DNA from: Vicinamibacterales bacterium
GTDB lineage: Bacteria; Acidobacteriota; Vicinamibacteria; Vicinamibacterales; UBA8438
Length of the DNA stretch: 5,696 nucleotides
Reading direction: 5' to 3'
Assembly (NCBI GenBank): GCA_030745255.1
Contig: JASLOY010000254.1
Coordinates: forward strand, 1-5,696
The position numbers were made by a program, and so were the translations under genes. The notes below the pieces were generated by a model. It saw nothing but the letters and a program-made list of their open reading frames with translations. It had not been told where the DNA came from and did not search any database. How positions within the stretch are numbered: position 1 is the stretch's first letter; each line of letters opens with the position of its first letter. Positions 1 through 5,594 of this stretch are shown here, piece by piece.

Positions 1-381
1 AAGATCACGATGTTCCAGCCGCACATGCACATGCTCGGCACGTATCAGTGCATCGAGTTCATCTACCCGACACAGCCGGTCCGGGCCGAGACGGTGAACT
101 GCGCCGCTTTCGACTACAACTGGCACATGAACTACAACTACGCCGCCGACTCGATGCCGCTCATACCGGCCGGCACGATTTTGCATGTCTCCACCTGGTT
201 CGACAATTCCGCCGCCAACCGCGGGAACCTCGACGCGAGCAACTGGATCGGCGCCGGCCAGCGCACCATGGACGAGATGGGGTTTGCCTGGATCGGCTGG
301 TATGACATGACCGACGAAGAGTACGAAGCCGAGGTCGCGGCCCGGCAGGAGGCCCGGGAAAAGACCGACAACGACAACTAG
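1..381 (+). CDS. Copper type II ascorbate-dependent monooxygenase-like protein, C-terminal part (5' end outside window)
   Basis: The frame is open from base 1 (K-I-T-M-F-Q-P-H) to TAG at 379-381, so this is the last 126 residues of a longer gene; the ATG at 10 is probably internal. What is seen: HMHMLG at fragment residues 8-13, FDYNW, then PAGTILHV, FDNSAANRGN and MDEMGFAWIGWYDM near the end. Family knowledge: in peptidylglycine alpha-hydroxylating monooxygenase (PHM) the second copper site uses an H-x-H pair and the Met of a D-E-M segment, and this fragment has both (His8, His10, Met93). Bacterial relatives share the FDNSxxN and W/MDEM blocks and are exported, sometimes fused to cytochrome c or redoxin domains; any such domains would lie upstream. 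The protein ends in an acidic/charged tail of about 25 residues. A secreted Ig-like protein follows after 22 nt, probably in the same operon. The substrate is unknown. The family call is fairly secure, enzymatic activity less so. Confidence 0.82.
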   Translation, partial: KITMFQPHMHMLGTYQCIEFIYPTQPVRAETVNCAAFDYNWHMNYNYAADSMPLIPAGTILHVSTWFDNSAANRGNLDASNWIGAGQRTMDEMGFAWIGWYDMTDEEYEAEVAARQEAREKTDNDN

Positions 382-403
382 CGGCCAGACGAAAGAAAGA
401 CCG

Positions 404-1276
404 ATGTCAAGCACGCTGAAACGCATTCCGGCGCTGAGTCTCGTGTTGCTCCTGGGGCTGGCCGTTCAGGCCGCCGCCCAGGCGGCCCCCGAACATTTCC
501 GGTTCAACTCGGGGCAGACGATTCAGCCGTTCTTCAACGGCTGGACCCCCAACGACGACGGCACCTTCGAGTTCCACTTCGCGTATCTCAACCGGAACTA
601 CGTCGAGGAGCTTGAGATTCCCGTCGGCCCGAACAACCACATGACTCCGGGCGAACCGGACCGGGGCCAGCCGACCTATTTCTACCCGCGCGAGCACTCG
701 CGCATGTTCAGTGTGACCGTACCGGCCGACTGGGGTGATCGGGAGCTCGTCTGGGAGGTCACGGTGAACGACGAGCCCTACCGCGCGGTCGGATGGCTGC
801 TGCCGGAATGGGAGATCGATCCCAACCCGGGTGACAATCGCATTTCACCCGACGTGCTGGCGACGAACCAGGCGCCGACGCTGACGGTGAACGCCGCGGC
901 CACCGGGTCGGTCGGGAGCCCGCTCACCCTGCGGACGAGCGTCAGTGACGACGGCATCCCCCCACCGCGGCAGTTCCGTGGTGGCGGCCAGGGCGTGTTG
1001 CCGACCTTCGCGCCGCAGGAGGATGGCCCCACCCTGCCGCTCAACGTCCCGCAGATCCAGACCCGCAACCTGCATCGGCCGACGCGCAACCGCGTCGATG
1101 GGGTCAACGTCATCTGGACCCAGCTGCGGGGTCCGGTTGGCGCTCGGCTGAAGGCGACCCGAGACAAGGCCTCGGTCACCGCCACGTTCGCCGAGCCCGG
1201 GGAGTATCTGTTCCGCGTACAGGCCTCAGACGGCCCCGCCAGCGTCCAGGAGATGGTGACGGTCACCGTCCGATAA
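404..1276 (+). CDS. Secreted protein with C-terminal Ig/PKD-like domain, partner of the upstream copper protein
   Basis: This 290-residue protein has a clear Sec signal peptide: basic LKR at 5-7, a hydrophobic core at about 10-22, and a likely cleavage after AQA (25-27). Residues 30-140 form a compact block with FNSGQTIQPFFNGW, YLNRNYVEEL, GPNNHMTPGEPDRGQPTYF and AVGWLLPEWEIDP; I recognise this pattern from acidobacterial hypothetical proteins but know no function for it. Residues 157-289 look like a PKD/Ig-type beta-sandwich (NQAPTLTV, WTQLRGP, TATFAEPGEYLFRVQASDG, closing VTVTV), interrupted at 186-225 by a Gly/Pro-rich insertion. There is no cysteine. The ATG at 404 follows a weak purine-rich RBS (GAAAGAAAGA) and directly precedes the signal peptide, so the start is well supported. 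It lies 22 nt after the copper monooxygenase-like gene and is followed by a strong terminator, so the two are probably cotranscribed. A structural or carbohydrate/protein-binding role in the periplasm or at the surface is inference. Confidence 0.85.
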   Translation: MSSTLKRIPALSLVLLLGLAVQAAAQAAPEHFRFNSGQTIQPFFNGWTPNDDGTFEFHFAYLNRNYVEELEIPVGPNNHMTPGEPDRGQPTYFYPREHSRMFSVTVPADWGDRELVWEVTVNDEPYRAVGWLLPEWEIDPNPGDNRISPDVLATNQAPTLTVNAAATGSVGSPLTLRTSVSDDGIPPPRQFRGGGQGVLPTFAPQEDGPTLPLNVPQIQTRNLHRPTRNRVDGVNVIWTQLRGPVGARLKATRDKASVTATFAEPGEYLFRVQASDGPASVQEMVTVTVR

Positions 1277-1300
1277 CACCGCACCAGAACCACACAAAAC

Positions 1301-1337
1301 AAAAGCCCGTCCGGGTAACACCCGGACGGGCTTTTTC
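1301..1337 (+). terminator. Strong intrinsic terminator, probably bidirectional
   Basis: A perfect 15-bp inverted repeat (1301-1315 with 1321-1335) encloses a 5-nt loop (TAACA). The core of the stem is GCCCGTCCGGG. On the plus strand it is followed by a T run (1332-1336, then CTCTTT), 24 nt after the stop of the secreted Ig-like gene. The left arm is preceded by AAAACAAAA, so the minus-strand transcript also reads a U-rich tract after the hairpin. It can therefore also end transcripts of the convergent TlpA-like gene, although that stop codon lies about 290 nt upstream of it on the minus strand. Confidence 0.95.
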
Positions 1338-1376
1338 TCTTTCCCCAGGCAGAAGCGCTGTCGTCTGAGGGCGGCC

Positions 1377-1396
1377 GGCGCGCGACAATGCGCGCC
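1377..1396. repeat. Short GC-only inverted repeat (hairpin)
   Basis: GGCGCGC (1377-1383) is repeated inverted as GCGCGCC (1390-1396) around the 6-nt loop GACAAT. The 7-bp all-GC stem would be stable in RNA or single-stranded DNA. No T run follows on either strand, so it is not an obvious terminator. In DNA this rich in G and C, chance formation is possible. Confidence 0.4.
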
Positions 1397-1609
1397 CCGC
1401 GGGCGCGGCGTGGGGCTGGCAGGCTGTGGCGGAAGTCGCCGCGGCATTCGACCGCCGCTGCATCCCATCTACCGGCGTTGTTCCTCGGTCGCATACTGCC
1501 GGGTATGCTTCCTCGTCTCGCCTGGTCAGCCGGGCGCATCACCGGTCTCGGTGCTCCGCGTGACTTCCGCGACAGACTGCAGGCCCCCCATTCACGCCCG
1601 CGTGGGGTC

Positions 1610-1624
1610 CGGGGCGAAGCCCCG
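1610..1624 (-). terminator. TTC-loop hairpin directly after the TlpA-like stop codon
   Basis: On the minus strand, CGGGGC-TTC-GCCCCG lies one base after the TAG of the TlpA-like gene: a 6-bp perfect stem with a very tight loop, of the CTTCG-containing type often seen at transcript ends. It lacks a following T run, so by itself it is more likely a 3'-end stabiliser or processing barrier than a complete intrinsic terminator. Full termination may occur at the bidirectional hairpin at 1301-1337. Confidence 0.35.
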
Positions 1625-1625
1625 T

Positions 1626-2633
1626 CTAAAGAAGCTGCTCGATGTGGGGCGCCAGCTCGGCGTACGGCAGATCCCCGGGGTTGTAGAGCCGCACGATGCC
1701 TTCGCGGTCGATGACGACCAGCGTCGGTGTCGAGCTGACACCGAAGTCCAGGAAATTCTGCTGGCTCACTGGCACGCTCATCCAGGACGGGATCGGAAAG
1801 CGCTCCTGGTAGGCGCCCCGTAAGAACTCGAGCTCCTGCTCCGGCGTCGCGTCCTGGCCGCGAGCCACATAGCCCCAGAGCTGGGTCGGTCCGATGATGG
1901 TGAGACCGCGGTCGCCGTACTCCTCATGCAACTGCTCGAGAACCGGCAGCTGCCGTTTGCAGTCTGGGCACCAGTGGGCCCAGAAATACGCCACGACGAC
2001 CTTGCCCGTCAGGTCATCGGCTGCTGGCAACGGCGCGCCGAGCTGATGTTCGACATCGAGCACCGGAAACGGCTGTCCTTCCAGGTCGAGCAACAGGACA
2101 TTCTTCTGGATCCGCATCTCGACCGAGGTGCCCCGATAGCGCTCACGCTCGCCGCGCAAGAACTCGACCGCACCTTGGTTATCTCCCCGAGCGTCCTGCG
2201 CCTGCCCGAGCACTTCAATCCCGGCACCCAGCGCCAGCTCTAACTGGCTGTCCGCATCCAGGTCCCGCACATCGAGCAGCGCGATGCTGCCGTCTCGTGC
2301 CTCATTCGCGTACTGTTCGGCCACATCCCAGCGCTCGGCGAAGCTGGCGCCACGACCAAGCCACGACGCGGCGAGTAGCCACTGGGGCGACGCCTGGTCG
2401 TGGTGCGGGCGCTGACCTTCGATGAGCGCCTGCGCCGCGTCGACCTCTTCCGCCCAGGCCATGTCGCGCATCTGGCCGACGAGCTCCGACAGCTCGAGTG
2501 CCGCTCCGGAGGGCGCCCCGGCAACCTCCGGCGCCTGGGTCGAGACAGAGTCGGTCTCCGGCGGCGCGGAACCGCAGGCCAGACTCAACACCGCCACGAA
2601 CACGCACGCCAGTCCTGCTATTCTCTTCACCAT
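1626..2633 (-). CDS. TlpA/ResA-type thioredoxin-fold lipoprotein with helical N-terminal half
   Basis: A 335-residue envelope thiol-disulfide protein. The N-terminus (MVKRIAGLACVFVAVLSLAC) is a lipoprotein-type signal with Cys20 as likely lipidation site; the lipobox SLAC is slightly atypical. Residues 45-180 are Ala/Glu-rich and helical, resembling TPR-like repeats (AEQYANEARDGS, LGQAQDARGDNQGAVEFLRGE). The C-terminal thioredoxin-like domain begins at about 185: GKVVVAYFWAHWCPDC with redox pair Cys222/Cys225, TIIGPTQLWGYVARG at 245-259, the cis-proline motif STPTLVVIDREG (Pro303), and closing helix YAELAPHIEQLL. The CPDC centre suggests reduction or isomerisation of periplasmic disulfides; the partner is unknown. 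The frame is open upstream for another 104 codons, but ATG at 2633 is chosen because GGGGAGG sits 7 nt before it and the lipoprotein signal starts there. It is divergent from a six-cysteine lipoprotein, which could be a substrate (inference). Confidence 0.92.
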   Translation of the reverse strand: MVKRIAGLACVFVAVLSLACGSAPPETDSVSTQAPEVAGAPSGAALELSELVGQMRDMAWAEEVDAAQALIEGQRPHHDQASPQWLLAASWLGRGASFAERWDVAEQYANEARDGSIALLDVRDLDADSQLELALGAGIEVLGQAQDARGDNQGAVEFLRGERERYRGTSVEMRIQKNVLLLDLEGQPFPVLDVEHQLGAPLPAADDLTGKVVVAYFWAHWCPDCKRQLPVLEQLHEEYGDRGLTIIGPTQLWGYVARGQDATPEQELEFLRGAYQERFPIPSWMSVPVSQQNFLDFGVSSTPTLVVIDREGIVRLYNPGDLPYAELAPHIEQLL

Positions 2634-2640
2634 TCGGGCG

Positions 2641-2647
2641 CCTCCCC
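2641..2647 (-). promoter_or_regulatory. Shine-Dalgarno sequence fixing the TlpA-like start
   Basis: On the minus strand GGGGAGG ends 7 nt before the ATG at 2633. This decides the start against the longer open frame reaching 2945, which would run antisense through the neighbouring gene's promoter and 5' end and lacks a signal peptide at its N-terminus. Confidence 0.8.
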
Positions 2648-2674
2648 TGCAGTCGATGACCAGAGCGTCCTGGA

Positions 2675-2704
2675 ATTGTACTCCCGTCGACGGTCCACTG
2701 ACAC
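2675..2704 (-). promoter_or_regulatory. Candidate sigma70-type promoter of the TlpA-like gene with palindrome in spacer
   Basis: On the minus strand, TACAAT (2680-2675; five of six match TATAAT) lies 18 nt downstream of GTGTCA (2704-2699; four of six match TTGACA). Predicted transcription starts near 2668, giving a leader of about 35 nt that contains the strong RBS. The spacer carries a perfect 10-bp palindrome, CCGTCGACGG (2684-2693), a possible operator. Confidence 0.5.
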
Positions 2705-2806
2705 GCCGTTCTCGGAATCCATCGATCCTAGGACGACGTATCGCAGTCGCCGGTTCCCGGCCCATCCTTCGCGGCAGCGCTGCACTTACGTCCGCGGAGT
2801 CAGGCC

Positions 2807-2814
2807 TATATACT
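2807..2814 (+). promoter_or_regulatory. Candidate -10 element for the six-cysteine lipoprotein gene
   Basis: TATATACT contains TATACT (2809-2814), five of six matches to TATAAT in an otherwise very GC-rich setting. No good -35 is seen at 16-18 nt upstream (TTACGT at 2786 is a poor match). Initiation about 7 nt downstream of the element would begin at roughly 2820-2822, only a few bases before the ATG at 2825, so the transcript would be leaderless or nearly so. Confidence 0.4.
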
Positions 2815-2824
2815 CTGCGCAAGG

Positions 2825-3361
2825 ATGAAAACCGGACCCCGCTGTCCCCTGCGTGTCTGGCTCGCTGCGCTCGGCGTTGCGTCACTCGTGCCGCTGGCCG
2901 CCTGCACGGCGGCCAGCACATCTGACGAGACCGCCCCGCAGACACAACCAGCGGCGACCATCGCCGACGCCGAGCCCCCCGAACCAGCGCTGGTCTTCAT
3001 CAACCTGCTGCCCTGGGGCAAGATCGACTTCCAACGCGGCGAGTTCCCGTCGCTCGGCGACTGTAACGCCCTCGTGCGCTCGTTTCCCGACTATTCCTTC
3101 TATACGACATCCGAGCGGTGCGAGCCAATCGACGACCCGGTCCATTGCACCGTCTGGCAGGACGGCGACGACACGCGCGCCCAGATCGACTGCTTCAAGG
3201 GCGCCGGGGGGTGCGAGATCGAGCTTAGGCGCCACGACCTGCTCGCCGAACGTGGCACGCGAACCGTCACCGCGCGCTGTGCGCCTTTCTCGCTTGCCGA
3301 CGCCTGGGGCCGATATCAGGTCTCCGCGCCGGCCGAACCAGGGTCTACCGGAACACCGTAA
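2825..3361 (+). CDS. Small six-cysteine lipoprotein of unknown function
   Basis: A 178-residue protein with a clear lipoprotein signal: positively charged MKTGPRCPLR, hydrophobic core at 11-25 and lipobox LAAC with Cys27 as acylation site. A Ser/Thr/Ala/Pro-rich linker at 28-55 precedes the mature domain (LVFINLLPWGKIDFQRGEF at 56-74, then DCNALVRSFPDYSFYTTSERC). Apart from Cys7 in the signal and Cys27, there are exactly six cysteines, at 80, 99, 108, 123, 130 and 152, an even number suited to three disulfides. I do not recognise a family. No later Met exists before the lipid-attachment Cys, so ATG 2825 is the start, although AAGG abuts the ATG directly and cannot act as a normal RBS. It is divergent from the TlpA-like lipoprotein and convergent with the VWFA-related gene, overlapping the latter's 3' end by 17 nt. 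Disulfide exchange with the neighbour is a hypothesis only. Confidence 0.82.
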   Translation: MKTGPRCPLRVWLAALGVASLVPLAACTAASTSDETAPQTQPAATIADAEPPEPALVFINLLPWGKIDFQRGEFPSLGDCNALVRSFPDYSFYTTSERCEPIDDPVHCTVWQDGDDTRAQIDCFKGAGGCEIELRRHDLLAERGTRTVTARCAPFSLADAWGRYQVSAPAEPGSTGTP

Positions 3362-4977
3362 AGGCGACATCTCGACCGACCGGCGGCGACTCCACGTCGT
3401 CTCGAGCTTCTACAGTCAGGACATAGGCGCCAGGATCCAGTCCCTGTAGCGGCACCTCCACCCGGTAGGCATCTGTGAAGCCGTTGGTCACGCGTTCCTC
3501 ACGCGCTCGAAACACGGTGTCTCCTGCGACGTTTCGCACCGTGCTTGACAGGTCGACGTCCCGCTGGGTGGTGGAACCGTTGGCATAGATCTCCGCAAAC
3601 ATCGCCAATGTCTCACTCGTCGCAAAGGTCCGACGCGCCGAGGGAGGCACAGGCACCGCCACCGCGAACCGGGCTTCAGACAGTATCGTCGGCACCAGCC
3701 GAGCCGGACGCGTGTCGATCGCCAGCCCGCTGATGGCGAGCGCCCCCGACCCGAGGTTCGGCGTCGCCCGCCGGCCCGGCCGCGTGGACGTAACTGCGTC
3801 GCGCACGCACCTCGACGTCGGGCCGGTCGACACGAACCCGAATCTGATGAAGCTGGTCGTCCGGCGCGTCACGAGGAGCCCGGTAGCCCAGGAGGTAGTA
3901 CGTGCTGTTCTGCCTGACGACGTTCTCGAGCGCCGCGTCGAACTGATTCGAGTTGATGAATGCGAAGCCGCCTGTCTCCTCGGCCAGACCTCGAAGCGTC
4001 TGCTTCGCCCGTACGATCGGCGGCGAGAATGGCGTTTCGCCAACCAGCCATCGCGTGGGAATCGGTCCAGGCTCGGCGGAAGGTAGCCCGCGCGGGTCGA
4101 TGGCATACAGGGTCACGTCGTGTCGGGTCACGGCCGAGGCGGCTTGCCTCATCTCATCGAGTAGCAACAGCGCCTCCCGATCGCCGAAGAGATCAGTCGT
4201 GTCGTAGTCGAGTCCCTGACTGACGAGGACTACCGCCTTGCGTCGGGATTCGGTCCCAGCCAACCACTCGGCCGCCGTCTCTAGCGTGCGGAGCAACTGC
4301 CGGACCTTCCGAGCCTTGATCTCTTTGGCGCGGTCGAGGACACCGAAACCGGGGAGCGGGTCCACCGCAAAGTCCGCGAACGGATTGTCCGCCGACAGTG
4401 ATAGACCCGGTGCGTCCTCGTGATCGCGCCCGATGAACCGGTCGGCCGCCTCGAGCAACCGTTGTCTGTTACTGGTCAGAGGCTGGCTGGGCTCTATCCC
4501 GCTCGTCACAGCGATGGCGGCCAAGTCATTGGCCGCCAGATTGCCCTCGATGAACAACCGGGCAATCCCCCGCACCTCGTCGGTCCGGAGCGGGTGGGTG
4601 TGCAGGTCGTCGAGCAGGAGTAGATACGTCCGCCCGCCGCCCGCCCGTAACCGGTTGGTGGCCACGTCGGAGGCGGGATGTGACACAGGCACGTCGAACG
4701 GCACGAACGGTACGTCAACGTGGCTGAACGTGACGAGCGGCTGGATCCGACCGTCTTCGAAAACCTGGAAGTCGTCGGCCGTCAGGCGCGGCACGGCGTT
4801 GCCGTCCGGATCGGTGACAGAGACGGTGACCTCGACGACATCGACGGCGCTCTGAAACGTCGGCCGGTCTTGCTCAGGGGATGACGCGGGCTGGGGCTGG
4901 GATACCGAAAGCGCGGGCGACCCGTTGTGCAGTGCGGTTGTGCACAGAACGAGGCAAGCGAGCCGGCGCGTGGTCAT
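3345..4977 (-). CDS. Acidobacterial VWFA-related domain protein (TIGR03436 type), frame broken near 3740-3790
   Basis: Read from ATG 4977, an open frame runs to 3676 (433 residues), but its family-like sequence stops around residue 397; the homologous C-terminus continues in another minus frame to TAG at 3345-3347. Together they give about 543 residues. N-terminus: a weak Sec-type signal (RRLACLVLCTTAL at 4-16). Residues 45-85 carry the typical VDVVEVTVSVTDPDGNAV...LTADDFQVFEDG block. A von Willebrand A-like fold spans about 115-365: TYLLLLDDLHTHPLR (degenerate MIDAS, no DxSxS), KAVVLVSQGLDYD, VTLYAIDPRGLPS, LAEETGGFAF, TYYLLGYRAP, then VRVDRPDVEVRARRSYV. The C-terminal part has ETLAMFAEIYANGS, YRVEVPLQGLDPGAYVLTVEARDD and VGRDVAFTVFR, matching the usual tail of these proteins. 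An in-frame TGA lies 30 nt upstream with no other start between, so ATG 4977 is the only start; its RBS is weak. Function in the family is unknown, probably extracellular. The break may be a sequencing error or a real mutation. Confidence 0.85.
3740..3790 (-). other. Frameshift site in the VWFA-related gene
   Basis: On the minus strand the upstream frame is still family-like through RRSYV (codon ending at 3787), while the downstream frame is convincing from ALAISGLA (about 3740) onward. The span 3345-4977 is 1633 nt, one more than a multiple of three, so one extra base, or two missing bases, would account for the break. A run of five C on the plus strand at 3743-3747 (G5 on the coding strand) is the most suspect homopolymer. 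I see no obvious slippery heptamer that would suggest programmed frameshifting. Confidence 0.75.
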
Positions 4978-5163
4978 CGGGCAAATCCAGAGGCACGCTC
5001 CTCGTCATCATTCGACTTCAGTCAGGAGCGCGCCGAGGGCGATATACAGGCGCGGCACGTGGCATAGACACGGTACCACCTTCCTGACCCGGCCGAAACA
5101 TACGCCAATACTGGCGCCATCCAGTTTCGTCCCAGATCCGCGCCTCAATCGCGCCACGAGGCC
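4978..5163. other. Intergenic region between the Tat-type gene and the VWFA-related gene
   Basis: These 186 bases hold no credible gene. On the minus strand TATATC (5046-5041) is the only -10-like element seen ahead of the VWFA-related gene and has no good -35 partner. A short inverted repeat, ACTGG with CCAGT (5110-5125, 6-nt loop), lies about 40 nt past the stop of the Tat-type gene but without a T run, so termination there is doubtful and readthrough between the two genes is possible. Confidence 0.4.
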
Positions 5164-5583
5164 TCAGAGAATGTCGTACGGATAGCCCACGAAGTCGTCC
5201 GCCGCCTCCGGTTTCAGCAACAGGGTGGTCTGGCCAAACGCCAGCGTGTACCGGCCGTCTGGCTGACGCGCAACGGCGACCGCCTGGCGCGTCTCGAGCT
5301 GCCAGTCGTGTACCTGCTCCCACACCGCAATGCCTACCTCGATGAAGTTCGGGAACTTACGGCTGCTCTTGAGAAAGGTGCGCTGCAGGCGGCGCAACTG
5401 GCCGACCGCCGGGCACAGCGCCACCGCGCAGTTGGCGTGCTCGGCCCGGAGCTCGTCGCGAATGTCCTCGAGCAGCATGTTGGCCCGCTGGAGCGACTGC
5501 GTGTTCTGACCGGCTTCGCCACCCATCAGCCGAGGTGCGCTACCAAGGGCGGCACCGCTCAGCAATTCTCGTCGAGACAGCAT
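5164..5583 (-). CDS. Small Tat-signal exported protein of unknown function
   Basis: A 139-residue protein. The N-terminus MLSRRELLSGAALGSAPRLMGG has a twin-arginine pattern (S-R-R-E-L-L, compare S-R-R-x-F-L-K) followed by a short, mildly hydrophobic Ala/Gly/Leu stretch, so export by the Tat route is likely. Residues 28-50 are predicted helical (QSLQRANMLLEDIRDELRAE); CAVALC at 52-57 holds the only two cysteines. A basic stretch (RRLQRTFLKSSRKF) then leads to an alpha/beta-looking C-terminal half (NFIEVGIAVWEQVHDW, RQPDGRYTLAFGQTTLLLKP, FVGYPYDIL). I do not recognise a family. The ATG at 5583 is supported by the near-perfect GAGGAGGT just upstream. The VWFA-related gene lies 186 nt downstream on the same strand; whether they are cotranscribed is unclear. 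No heme or metal motif is evident. Confidence 0.78.
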   Translation of the reverse strand: MLSRRELLSGAALGSAPRLMGGEAGQNTQSLQRANMLLEDIRDELRAEHANCAVALCPAVGQLRRLQRTFLKSSRKFPNFIEVGIAVWEQVHDWQLETRQAVAVARQPDGRYTLAFGQTTLLLKPEAADDFVGYPYDIL

Positions 5584-5586
5584 GAG

Positions 5587-5594
5587 ACCTCCTC
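5587..5594 (-). promoter_or_regulatory. Strong Shine-Dalgarno sequence of the Tat-type gene
   Basis: On the minus strand GAGGAGGT ends 3 nt before the ATG at 5583. The match to the anti-SD sequence is nearly perfect, though the spacing is a little short. It supports this start over the internal ATG at residue 36. In the remaining upstream bases to 5696 I see no convincing promoter or gene. Confidence 0.75.

Larger units (their letters stand above)
1338..1625. other. Gene-poor convergent intergenic region with GC hairpins
   Basis: Between the terminator and the end of the TlpA-like gene there are about 290 bases in which I see no credible gene. Open frames here on both strands give Arg/Pro/Ala-rich translations with no recognisable motif, as expected from chance in very GC-rich DNA, and they run on into the neighbouring genes in the wrong frame. 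The stretch does hold two short perfect inverted repeats, listed separately at 1377-1396 and 1610-1624. Confidence 0.6.

Noticed and set aside
778..1542. Long minus-strand open frame (254 codons) opposite the secreted Ig-like gene
   Set aside because: The translation is Arg/Ser/Pro-rich with no motif, crosses the terminator, and is opposite a gene with a clear signal peptide and domain pattern; it is a GC-driven shadow.
1388..1823. Overlapping plus-strand open frames in and past the intergenic stretch
   Set aside because: Arg/Ala-rich translations typical of chance reading in GC-rich DNA; they run antisense into the thioredoxin domain coding region.
2634..2945. Upstream extension of the TlpA-like gene to ATG 2945 (439-residue reading)
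   Set aside because: It runs antisense through the neighbouring lipoprotein's promoter and signal peptide, is Arg-rich without motif, and would bury the lipoprotein signal and the strong RBS at 2641-2647.
3345..4106. Separate minus-strand gene starting at ATG 4106
   Set aside because: Its first roughly 105 codons lie opposite to family-like codons of the VWFA frame and are Arg/Ser-rich; only the part from about 3785 down looks real, as the displaced C-terminus of the VWFA-related gene.
5110..5125. Inverted repeat ACTGG/CCAGT as terminator of the Tat-type gene
   Set aside because: The stem is only 5 bp with a 6-nt loop and no T run on the minus strand; too weak to call.
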